Shown here one piece after another: positions 24,151 to 34,855 of a stretch of DNA of 64,000 nucleotides. The position numbers and the translations under genes were made by a program. Position 1 is the stretch's first letter. Each line of letters starts with the position of its first letter. This DNA comes from Symbiodinium natans (taxonomy: Eukaryota > Sar > Dinophyceae > Suessiales > Symbiodiniaceae): contig CAJNDS010000757.1 in NCBI GenBank assembly GCA_905221605.1, positions 472,887 through 536,886 on the forward strand. Reading direction: 5' to 3'. The notes under the pieces are model-generated. The model was given only the letters and a program-made list of their open reading frames with translations, had not been told where the DNA came from and made no database searches.

Positions 24151-24512
24151 AAGACAATTAATTAACAATTAACATAATATTAACTTTCTGGGGATTTTGT
24201 GATGAATCTTGTTAAAACGAATAAGGTAGTAGTCCTCAGAAATTTAATATTTTGTTATTTTTTTGTGATTTTGGTGGTGGTAAATTGGATACTCTTTGAA
24301 AAAATGTGAAAAATCTGGGGTAGAACACTTCAAGAAATGGTGAATGAATGAGAGTGCGAAATGATAAAAACGAATGAGTCATTTTGTCCCCAGAAACCCC
24401 CTGTATAAACGAATGAGGTGATGATATGAATGAAACGAATAAGAGGCATACGTGGTAAATGCAATCCCCAGGAATTGTAAAATGGAAATGAATGAGGGGG
24501 TTAAATGATGCC
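24147..24512 (-). repeat. Right terminal inverted repeat of provirus
   Basis: About 366 bp, reverse complement of 3194-3558 with few differences. Followed outward by CCCTTTTCCTTAT (24511-24523), which mirrors the outer left end, and then a poly-C tract (about 24524-24544). Confidence 0.92.
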
Positions 24513-26034
24513 CTTTTCCTTATCACCCCCCCCCCCCCCCCCCCTTTTGGGGTCCTCAGGTTCCTATTTGGCAAGCTGCCCAATGCTAGGGTGTAGGCTT
24601 CAGGGTTTAGGTTTTAGGGTTTAGGGGGTTACCTGTAAAAGTGCCCAGATACTGTAGTAGAGCCAGTTTGGGTAGGCGGCTACTGGACTGAAGGCTTGCT
24701 AGCCCGTGGTAGCCTTTTGCCCTTTTTTGGCTTGGGTTCCTGTCCAAAAGCAAGGAGCCCCAGCAAGAGTAACCCTTATGGTTGATTACAGGGCTAGCAT
24801 GGAAAGGTAGCATTACAGGGAAGATGGGGTGGATAGCAATAGAAACTCCAAACCCGAAGCCGCTAAAACCCGAACCCTGTTTCTCACCTTCGTTCGGACT
24901 ATCAATGCAGCTACCCTAAACCCTAAACCCTAAACCCTAAAATCCCTCAACCCTCACTGCTGCCGCCCAGGATTGGACCCGCGCCATGGCAATTCTTGTC
25001 GAAGGACTCAGCACCCTAAACCCCTAACCCTCAGCCCTTTTCGTCTTCGGAGCCTTGTGTCGGTCTTTTGGGTCTCGAGTTGAGGGTTCGTAGTCTTATA
25101 GGTAAGCCCTTGCGGTCTGAATGCGCGGATTCTACATGTACTTGGAGGTTCATGGGTACTCAAAAAGCACATCGGCTTGGTTGCCTTACTTATGACCCCT
25201 ATACCCCAGAGTGGCCCTTATTCCCTTTTCTTAGGGTTTAGGGTTTAGGGTTTAGAGTTTAGGGTTTAGGGCTTAGGGTTTAGGGGTTAGGGCTTAGGCT
25301 TTAGGTTCAGATTCCCTTATTAGCCGCTTTAAACCAATAAGGGCACCATGGGTCGAGATCTACTTAATATAAATCACCCTAGGCCCGAAACCCAAAACCG
25401 TAAACCCCTAAACCCTGAACAGCCCACACCTGGACATCCCCTTGCCCCTACTTTCCGGGGTTTGCTTTTGATTTTGAGGGGTCGGGAAATGTCTAATGAT
25501 GGATTTGAGGCCCTTAGCCCTGAGTCAGCATCTTTCGTTTAAGGATACTCTGAACTCTAAACCCTAAACCCTAAACCCTAAACCCTAAACCCTAAACCCT
25601 AAACCCCCGGATTTCGGGCAGCGTGGACGCTCAAAGCATGCTCACCCCCCAAAAACGAAGGGCACCATTCTGATGAGTCCTGTCCTCTGCGGGCCCTGGA
25701 ACCCCTGAGAACCCTACAGGCCCCGGAAAAAATCACACACACACACACAAGGGTTTAGGGTTTAGGGTTTAGGGTTTAGGGTTTAGGGTTTAGGCCTAGA
25801 AACCCTGAAAGCATAAGATTTGGACCTGAAAGCATGAGATATAGACCTTACACCCCATGAAAGCCCTCAAAACCCTGCAAAGATGTCCTTCGGTGCTTCG
25901 AGATCCCGTAAACCCTAAACCCTAAAGGCCCTAAACCCTAAACCCTAAACCCTAAACCCTAAACCCTCATCCGCAGGCCGGAAGGCTTTGGACCGGGTTG
26001 GCAAGGCTGGCTCCCTCGAGGAGAGCATTCAGGG

Positions 26035-26660
26035 GTTTAGGGGTTTAGGGTTTAGGGTTTGCGGGTTTAGGGGTTTAGGGGCTTAGGGGTTTAGGGTTGA
26101 GGGTTTAGAGTTAAGGGATATGGGGGTTAGGGTTTAGGGTTCAGGGTGTAGCGTGTAGGGTGTAGGGTTTAGGGTTCAGGAGGAGAACCCCAAGGGTCCC
26201 GAGAACCTCAAGGCAAAGGAGGGTTTTAGGGGTTTAGGGTTTTAGGGGCTTAGGGTTTTAGGGGTTTAGGGGGTTTGCGGTTTTGGGGGCTTCGGGGTTG
26301 TAGGGGTTTCGGGTTGGGCGGGTTTAAGGGGCTCAGGGGTTGTAGGGGTTTTAGGGTTGGGGGGGTTTGGGAGTTTTAGGGGCTTAGGGGTTGTGGGGCT
26401 TTAGGGTTTGGGGGTTTCAAGGGGCTTAAGTGCTCAGGGTTTTGGGGTGTTAGGGGCTTAGGGGTTCAGGGATTTAGGGTTTTAGGGTTTAGGGATTTAG
26501 GGTTTGGAGATCTTTTGGGTTAAGGTTAGGGTTGAGGGTTTAGGGTTTAGGGTTTGGGGCTTAGGGTTTAGGGTCTAGGGCTTAGGGCTTAGGGTTTAGG
26601 GTTTAGGGTTTAGGGTTTAGGGTTTAGGGTTTAGGGTTTAGGGTTTAGGGTTTTTGGCAT
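26035..26660 (+). repeat. Long degenerate TTTAGGG-type tract
   Basis: About 600 bp of TTTAGGG, TTTAGGGG, TTTTAGGGG and GGTTGTAGGGG variants, becoming pure TTTAGGG at about 26590-26652. The gradient from degenerate to pure repeats suggests arrays of different age placed together. Confidence 0.8.
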
Positions 26661-29605
26661 TAAGGTTTAGGGGTGCCTTGAAGGGCTTCAAGAGCTTCAA
26701 GGGCTTAAAGTTAGGGATGCTCTCGCTGGCCCTGAGGGCTTTAAGGGTTTGAAGGTCGTCAGGGCTTTCAGTGGCTGGGGGCTTTAAGGGTTTTAGGGCT
26801 TAGGTCGATGAGGGCTTGTGCTCACCCTCAATCCTAAACAGGAGAGTGCTCGAGTCCCCAATGACGAATTACAGAAGCACCCACCCTTTATCTCCACATT
26901 GGCCTTTTTTCCTCCTTGGTTGAGGGCTTTTTAAGGATTACAGAAGGGTTTTGAATATTGTGTGTTGTTGTAAGAAGGCTCCCTTGCTGCGACCTCATTC
27001 ATGGTACCCACAGCGCCTCAAAGAACTTCACACGAGTCTGCACCTTAATCCTAAACCCTCAGAAATTCCTAAGCCCTAAGCCTAAACCCTAATCATTTCC
27101 TAAACCCTACATCCTAAACCCTAAACCCTGAACCCTACACCCTACACCCTACATCCTAAACCAAAGAGGATGCCTGGCTGCTGAAGAACATGGGCAGTCC
27201 GCGGCCCGGGAGTTGTTCGGAAGTTTAGACGATGAGCTTCACAGAGGAACCCTAAACCCTAAACCCTAAACCCCAATCCCTAAACTCTAACCCTAAACCC
27301 TAAACCTGGGTTTTATGGTTTAGGGTTGGGGGTCTAAGGGTTTAGGGGTTCAGGGGTGGAGAGGCGGAGCTTGACCCAGACTTGTACCTTCAAGGATGTT
27401 CCCTTACACTCAAGTTTGGGGTCTCCGTGGAGGTGTGGACAGTCCCTAAACTCTAAACCCTAAACCCTAAACCCTAAACCCCCATAGGGTCCGGGGTGGC
27501 GTATCGATGCCTTGAGACCTGCGAGGGGAACACAAGATGTTGTCAAGCCCTTGAAGCGGTTTAGGGTTTAGGGTTTAGGGTTTAGGGTTTAGGGTTTAGG
27601 GTTTAGGGTTAGGGTTTTAGGGCCATGGGGGGAGGTGAAGGATCTAGGGTTTGGGGGTTAGCATGTGGAGTGAACTCCTTTGCATGGTTGAGACATGTCG
27701 CCACCTTGTTCTTTCTGTCCGCGGGGTCTCCATGAGCCAGATGGAATGTTTCCCCGTGTGGGTCGATCTGGAACCCTAAGCCCTAAACCCTAAACCCTAA
27801 ACCCTAAACAGCGAAGCCCCAGGTTGGTACACCGATCTGGGCAAGTACGCGGAGGTGACGCCTGCATGCGACGAACCTTTTTAGGGCCAGGCGTTCGGGA
27901 TTAAGGGGTGTAGGGTTTAGGGTTTAGGGTTTAGGGTCGATTGTGGGTCGAATGGAAGCAGCGACGGGCTTGTTGTTTCTAGCAGTCATCGGCACGAACC
28001 ACATGGCATAATCATGCGAGACCTGGTGGGTCCTGGAAATGCTTTTTTCACGGAAATATGCGCTCATGCGCGGGCTGTGAAGAATGGTTTCTTATGTCCT
28101 TGGGCACATCGGTATTCAGAGTCTTGGGAAGAAAGCCTGTTCCTTCCTGTCCAGGGTATGGAGCACTACCGCATGGCCAAAGAGGCCATGAAGTAACCTG
28201 ACGGCAGTGAGGCACCCTCATTTCAAGCCAAGTTGCCTTCCATCACGAAGACCTGTGTGGTTTAGTCAGGTCCCTGGAATAGGTTGGGTTAAACCCTAAA
28301 CCCTAAACCCTAAACCCTAAACCCTAAACCCTAAACCCTAAACCCTAAACCCTAAACCCTAAACCCGGGTTTCAGGGCTTGAATGTTATCTAGGAAGGCC
28401 AAGCTTTGAACTCAGCATGCCACCCAAGAGAGTCCCTTTGAAACCTAAGGCCTAAAATGCAGCCACGGCCAACGAAGTTGGCAGTAGGCTTTAGGGTGTT
28501 ATAGAGTCACCCTAAACCCCAAACCCTAAACCCTAAACCCTAAACCCTAGAGTTTCGGGCCAGGGTCTCCTGGGCTCCCTACTTACGCAAACCAAGCCGC
28601 TCCGCTTCCCAGTCTGTGCATCGTAAAAACACAGGAGCTCCATGGAGTCGGGGGTTTAGGGTTTAGGGTTTAGGGTTTAGGGTTTAGGGTAGGGCTTCGG
28701 GCCTAGGACCCAGGATTAAGATGCGGTTGAACCGCATAGCAATCATGAGATGAGTGGCTGCCGTTAGGTTGTTCCGTCTTCAAAGGTTTGGGGTAATCTT
28801 AAACAAGTTTAAGCCCTAAACCGTAAACCATAAACCCACATAGTTTCTAGAAGCAACCTAAATTGAACTTTACACCCTAAACCCTAAACCCTAAACCCCA
28901 AACCCATCTAATATGTAGAAGCCCAGGAAGTCCCAGGCTGACAAGACCGCCGAATATGCGTGAAGCTCAGACGGGCATTCCCTCAAACCCTCAACCCGGG
29001 TTTAGGGTTTAGGGTTTAGGGTTTAGGGTTTAGGGTTTGGGGGCGGTATGGGTTCCCTTAGAATCCCTTCAAAACCAAAAAGGGTGCCCTTTTTTATTCC
29101 TACTCCCGGGTCTAGTCAACCCTCAGCCCTAAACCTTATTTAGGGTGTTGGGTTTCCCTTCAGGGCGGAGGGCCCTTTTCGGGTCATTCTAAAGTCCAGG
29201 GTCTGGGCCCTATTTTGGGCCCCTAGCCTGTTTTGGAGGTTTAGGGTTTAGGGTTTAGGGTTCAGGGTTCAGGGTTTAGGGTTTAGGGTTTAGGTATATC
29301 AGACCCCCAAATTCAGGGTGGCCCATGCTTCAAGCCCCCGGACTTCTGCTCGACCCGGCCTTGGGGGCCCTAGACATGTCGAGGCGCGGCTCCTGCGCAA
29401 CATGGGCAAGTCCTTTATGAGACAAGGCCACCTTGGGGTTAAGGGTTTAGGGTTTAGGGTTTACATACGGTTTTGTGGGTGACCCTGCCTCCTAGCCGTA
29501 AACCCTAAACCCTGAATGCATGGTGACTCTCTTTTTGCAGGACTTTCGTCGCCCAAACTCCTCATTGCTAAGCTTGCTGGTTCATAGCAGATAGGGAATG
29601 TGGGA

Positions 29606-29706
29606 ACTTAGGGACTGGGTAGGTAACCTTTAACCTTTTTGGTTACTGTATATAGAACCCTATTTTATATAAAGGGTTAACCTTTTTTGGGGCTAGGGTA
29701 TTCGGC
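29606..29706. repeat. Short palindromic element, family A
   Basis: GGTAACCTTTAACCTTTTTG and, 40 bp on, AAAGGGTTAACCTTTTTTGG flank an AT-rich centre, followed by GCTAGGGTATTCGGCCCC. Related copies are at about 50-140 and 45148-45225. Confidence 0.6.
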
Positions 29707-32700
29707 CCCTTATTGAATGATGAGGTACCTGGCGAGCATCTGCACCCTCAAGCCCCCCCATTCCAGGGGGCTGTAGAGGGGGTGCTCTACGTTTAGTCCT
29801 CCTACCAAATTGTGGCCCATCGAAAAAGGACCCTGACTCCAAGCATTCCCTTAAATCTTAAACCCTAAACCCTAAAACCTAAACCAAGAGCAGGTCGCCT
29901 TGACTCCGCCATGGGCTACTTTACAGAGGCTCAGGCAAGGGCCGTAGTGGGAGGGGGAATCGTCGTAGGGTTTAGGGTTTAGGGTTTTGGGTTTATGGTT
30001 TAGGGTTCAGGGTTGAGGGTTTAGGGTTTAGGCAACATATGGTCCAGAGTGAGCACACGGGAGAGTAGAACCCACAAGCGTATCTCTTCGCGCTGGATTT
30101 GGCCTGCGAATGCTGAATCTCAACTCCTGCTGCTGTTATCCTGCTGCACATAAGCTGACCGTAGACCCTAAAACCCGAAGTTTGAACTGTAAACCCTAAA
30201 CCCTAAACGCTACATCCCAAAATGGCAGCCAGGAAGCCTTCACTGCCTCGAACGCAGCCAACACTCCGCACTATGTGGCGTGGGCTTGCATCATGTACTT
30301 CAGGGCCTGTGCAACTTCTAAGGTTTCTCCTATTTGAATCCTCAACCTTGCAGACAGGCCCGTATAGCAGCTAGTTTTCGGGGATCAGGGCACTTCAATT
30401 AAAGATTTAGGGTTTAGGGTGTAGGGCTTTCAGTTGGATTTGGGTCCACACATGCCGTGCTCCCTTCAGCCCACGTATCTAGTTTGGGGTGAAGGGTTTG
30501 CTTTTTGCGCATACGAGCTCGTTGCAGGGCATTGTACTTATTGTTCCGGGTGCAATGACACGGACGATCGTTTCCGGGAAGTGACAAGACAGGACCGACC
30601 CTTTCGGGATCTGTCGCAGTTGCAGTCCACTCAAGCCACTCGGTAGATCGCACAGTCATCCAGAGACACCGAGCTCAATGTTGTGCGACATACGCGTAGA
30701 CTTTATTACTGCAGCTTCTTGGCTTTTGAACTGTGTCATAGGTGTATAGACACATAATGGAATTTTACCGGTAGTTGTCCAGGCACTGGTACTGAAGCCT
30801 TACAGATTTGATCCTACCTGGCCTGTCAGCAATTGCCAGCAATAGCTGTAGGCAAGTCGATGCTGAGTACCCCAAAGTCCTAAACGTCCTGAGAGTTCGA
30901 TATTAGGCCTAGGGTTTGGGGTCTAGGGACGCGAATCCTCTGAACCTCTAGACCCCAAGCCCCTAACCCCGCTTCTGAAGAAACAACTGAAGCCAAAACC
31001 TTCTGAAGCACTCAACGCCTGTCAACGCTCGATAGCCCTAAGCCCAAAAACACATCCAAGCCCTTGGAACCCGTGAGTCGATAATACCTCAAGTCCGCAT
31101 AGATCCCGGAACCCTATACAAGGTCTAGGGTTTAGGGTTTAGGGTTTAGGGTTTAGGGTTTAGGGTTTAGGGTTTAGGGTTTAGTTTGGGTTTAGGGTTT
31201 CGGGTTTCGGGTTTAGTCTGGGTTTGTAGGCTTTAGGGTTTAGGGTAGTTCCTAAACCTTCGAACTCTACACTCTAAACCCTCACCCAGGCAGTCTTCCT
31301 TCGCACCGTTGGCTTCTGCCACGGTGAGCTGGGCAGCCTGGACCAGGCCGCGCATGAAAAACGCACAAGCCGGTGTTGGGTGTTTGGGGTTGAGTTAGGG
31401 TTTGGGGTTTAGGGTTTGGGGTTTAGGGTTTAGGGTTAGGGTTTAGGCCCCAAAGCCTCAGAATCTGAACCCCTCAGCTGTATCCTGACCACCATTTCAA
31501 TACTTGTTCAGGCCTTAGGTTGTGACAGACTCGGATTTGTGTGTCCGGGGCCCAACAAACTCCCTAAACCAAAAAACAGACAACCCCCCAAACCCCGAAA
31601 CCCTAAACTCCCAAAACAGATCCTGAGCCCTAAGCCCTAAACGCGCTACACTTTCAGAACAGACCCTGAACACTGTGCAACCACACCTCGGCCGCCCTTT
31701 GTTGATGAGTGGGGTGTCGGTTTTCGGGTTTTGGGTGTAGGGTGTAGGGTTTGGGGGTTTTCATGCTTTCTATTTTCTGTCTTCAAGTCTATGCCAACCG
31801 TTCTTTTCTTTTTGTTGGGGGTTAGGGTTTATGAGACTGAGGGTTTAGGGGTTTGAGGTTTATGGAGTTTAGGGTTTTGCGATTTAGGGTTTGTGGTTCA
31901 GGGTTTCGGGGTTTAGGATCTATGGCTTTGGGGTCTAGGGCTTACAGTAGGGGTTTAGGATTTGGGATTTAAGGCATAGGTCTTAGGTACTGTCGTTCTA
32001 CAGGGCCCCTAACTTGGGCGAGGAGTACTCTGAGTCCCTGACGCATACCTATGTGTTTTTGGAGGGCACCGCCCTGTTTTTAAAGTGATTTTGGGACCTA
32101 AATCAGCGTTCCCGTATAGGTGCATGTGTAAAGCAGAAGCCCTTACATGTAGGACCCCTCAACGGCAACCTGGTGTAAGTGATATTTCTAGAGCGAGCGA
32201 TCTTTTTGCTTAGGCCCCCATACAGCAATAGTTTTCTAAGGCTATTCATCCTAAACCCTGAACCCTGAACCCTAAACCCTAAACCCTAAACCCTAAGCCT
32301 TGCTTTGCCCTTCGTGTTGCGGGTGCCTGGCTTCCCACCCTAAACCCTTCCTGTCGCAAGGCATTGGCGCTGTATCAAGAAGCGAAGCTCCGCTTGGTTT
32401 AGGGTTTAGGGTTTATAGGGTTTAGGGTTTAGGGTTTAGGGCTAGGGTTTAGGGTTTAGGGTTTAGGGCTTATGGTTTAGGCACCGCTGTGCGGCTGCGG
32501 GTGTCATTGTGGCGATGTTCAGGCAAGAGTTTACTCTCTTTAAGTAGGGTTTCTGTTTTGTAGGGGGGTTCTTATAAGGGTATCTACGGGCTATATTAAT
32601 GTATAAGGGTAACAGATAAAGAGGCCATCGGCCTTTATCAAGTATATCCTTCTTTCCAGGGTCTACTCCAAAGTAGGGTTTGGACTTCAGGGTTTAGGGT

Positions 32701-32977
32701 TTGGGGTTTCAATAGGGTCGAGGGTGTACGGTCAACTTGGGCGTAGAGGGGAGGTGATAGCTGTATCGACACACGTTGTGACTCGCCCTAAACCCCTAAA
32801 CCCCTAAACCCTACACCCTACACCCTACACCCTAAACCCTAAACCCTAAACCCCTAAACCCTAAACCCCTAAACCCTAAACCCTTAGAGTTTCAACCGGG
32901 GGCCTGTGACTTGACATTCGGCCAGCCGTAGAGCCGCCAGCTAGTTGACACGTGCGGGTCCCTAAGCCCTACACTTT

Positions 32978-33066
32978 GGGATGTGCCCCTTATACTGACA
33001 GTCCATAATCGGGATTAGACTAGGGGTACTGTAATCCCAATTTAAGGCTGCTAGAGGAACATCCCA
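32978..33066. repeat. Short palindromic element, family B
   Basis: Ends GGGATGTGCCCCT...AGAGGAACATCCC are inverted. The interior contains GGGATTAGACTAGGGGTACT. Copies with the same GGGATGTTCCCCCTT start and a GGACTGTTAGT block occur at about 41261-41346 and 43155-43222. Confidence 0.6.
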
Positions 33067-34489
33067 ACCTAAACCTTAAACCTGAAACCCGAAGATTTAG
33101 GTTTTCGGGTTTGGGGTCGCGTAAGGCTGGACCCTGCATCCGACCTCAAAAAAAGGCTGATCCAAGCACCACCACCACCCTCACCCCACACCCACATGCC
33201 CCAACCCCTAAACCCTGAACCCTAAACCCTAAACCCTACTCGTACACTCAACTGTTGTGTGAGTGGAAGCACCGAAACCTCGAACGCTCGAAGCTTGAAA
33301 CCGCGAGCCCAACAAAAGATGTGTTCAAATGCTACGGGTTTAGGGTTTGGGGTTTAAACCCTAAACGCGCAACTTCAACAGTCGGGTAAGTGGAGGTATA
33401 CAAGCCTCGAGTCTAAGCCTAGTGGTTCTATGTAGGGAATGAGGGAATTGGGTACCTCAAGTCCCTCTTTATCATATAAACCCTTTAGGGGATTCTATGC
33501 TATGGGTTACATAACTCCCTACACCCTAAACCCCTAACCCCCACACCCTAAACTCTCTCATTCCCTGCTACGAACCAGCAAGCCTAAGGAAAGATGTCTT
33601 CGAGCGGACAAACTCGGCAAGCACGCCAAACTATGCGGGCGCCGACCCCTGCAGTGGTGAGGGTTTAGGGTTTAGGATGTAGGGTTTAGGGTTTAGGTTT
33701 TAGGGTTTAGGGAGGCCTGCTCCTTGTTTGCTCTATTTAGAGGATTTAGGGCTTAGGGTTTAGGGGTTTAGGGTTCCCTTTGTTCGCTTGAGCCAGGTCC
33801 TTACTCCGGAGGGGTCCTGGATTTAGGGTTTAAGGTTTAGGGTTTAGGGTTCCGCCCTATGGTGTTTCTTGCAGTTTAGGGTTTTGGGGTTGTTTTTGTT
33901 TTTTAAGGCCCCCTATCTGCTGCGTTTTCTTCTCGTCCTCAACCCTCCTCGGGAAAGCACCTCTGTTGTGAACATGTGGAATGTGCTGCTAAACGGTGTT
34001 TCGGGCTTTCAGATTTCCCATTCAGGGTCCAGGGATTAGGGTAACCCTAAACCCTGCAGCCTCCTCAAACCTTGGAGCTGTGGGACTACAATTCCGAGAG
34101 GCCCTCCATCCACTTGACCCGGGTTAGGGTCTAGCGGTCAAGATCGAGTCCCAGAAAACCCCTAACCAAACCCTTCAGCCTAAAAGCAGGGCCTAAAGAC
34201 CCGCAGAGCCTTCAAAACCCGTTTTAAAGGCCTATTGATGGACCCCTTACACACCCAAAACGACATCCAGCAAACCCTTGAAAGCCTCATAATCCCCTTA
34301 GCCCTATGCGGATGAACGAGTTCGTGATGGGGCTGAAGAGAAACTGCTGGGTTCTGGGTTCCTATTATAGCTTTATAGCTACTTATACCTAAAAGTATAT
34401 ACTGTTTTCCCAGGGTCTACTCCAAAGTAGGGAGTGGCGATGGCCCCGATGCATCCTCGACGGTACACAGATGGGCAGGGACGAGTTTC

Positions 34490-34855
34490 GGGTTTAGGGT
34501 ACTTGGTTTAGGGTTTAGGGTTTAGGGTTTAGGGTTTAGGGTTTAGGGTTTAGTAAGGTTTAGTAAGGTTTAGGGTTTAGGGTTTAGGGTTTAGTAAGGT
34601 TTAGGGTTTAGGGTTTAGGGTTTAGGGTTTAGGGTTTAGGGTTTAGGGTTTAGGGTTTAGGGATAGAGGTCAACAGCCGCGGGGATGCAGCTGGCTGTGA
34701 TGCTCTCCCTCCTAAACCCGAAACACGAAACCTTAAACCCTCAACCCTCCAAGCCCTAAACCCTAAACCCTAAACCCTAAACCCTAAACCCTAAACCCTA
34801 AACCCTAAACCCTAAACCCTAAACCCTAAACCCTAAACCCTAAACCCTAAACCCA
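34490..34855. repeat. Facing telomeric arrays (TTTAGGG then CCCTAAA)
   Basis: A TTTAGGG array (about 34490-34665, with TTTAGTAAGG variants) is followed after about 70 bp by a CCCTAAA array (about 34735-34855). The two are head-to-head, which could form a large foldback. Confidence 0.85.

Larger units (their letters stand above)
3104..24523. mobile_element. Integrated Polinton-like virus (PLV), near complete
   Basis: A 21.4-kb AT-rich block with dense short-spaced genes, bounded by inverted repeats and flanked by gene-poor telomere-repeat DNA. It encodes the PLV/Polinton hallmark set: double-jelly-roll major capsid protein, single-jelly-roll minor capsid protein, A32/FtsK-HerA-type packaging ATPase, protein-primed-type DNA polymerase B and rve integrase. 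Accessory genes include two GIY-YIG nucleases, a lipase-like protein and an S74-tailed fibre. I saw no clear adenain-type maturation protease. The outer limits are set by the 13-bp match ATAAGGAAAAGGG (3104-3116) and its reverse complement (24511-24523). Poly-C tracts beside both ends obscure any target-site duplication. Protist/algal PLVs are the nearest group I know by gene content, and exact placement needs a tree. Confidence 0.9.
24524..30390. other. Host DNA: telomeric-repeat mosaic, no gene seen
   Basis: Unique segments of 50-250 bp alternate with TTTAGGG or CCCTAAA islands. Islands are at about 24898-24943, 25232-25305, 25552-25606, 25750-25795, 25905-25970, 26035-26660 (long and degenerate), 27050-27160, 27248-27310, 27440-27482, 27560-27615, 28290-28367, 28508-28550, 28650-28692, 28998-29042 and 29238-29295. 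Orientation switches many times. A palindrome-like element lies at 29606-29706. The open frame at 28014-28196 has no recognisable domain and is not called. Confidence 0.75.

Noticed and set aside
28014-28196. Host gene at 28014-28196 and similar 60-120-codon frames in the host DNA
   Set aside because: Short, single-exon, without recognisable domains, often touching telomeric repeats. No splice-supported exon chain could be argued from sequence alone.
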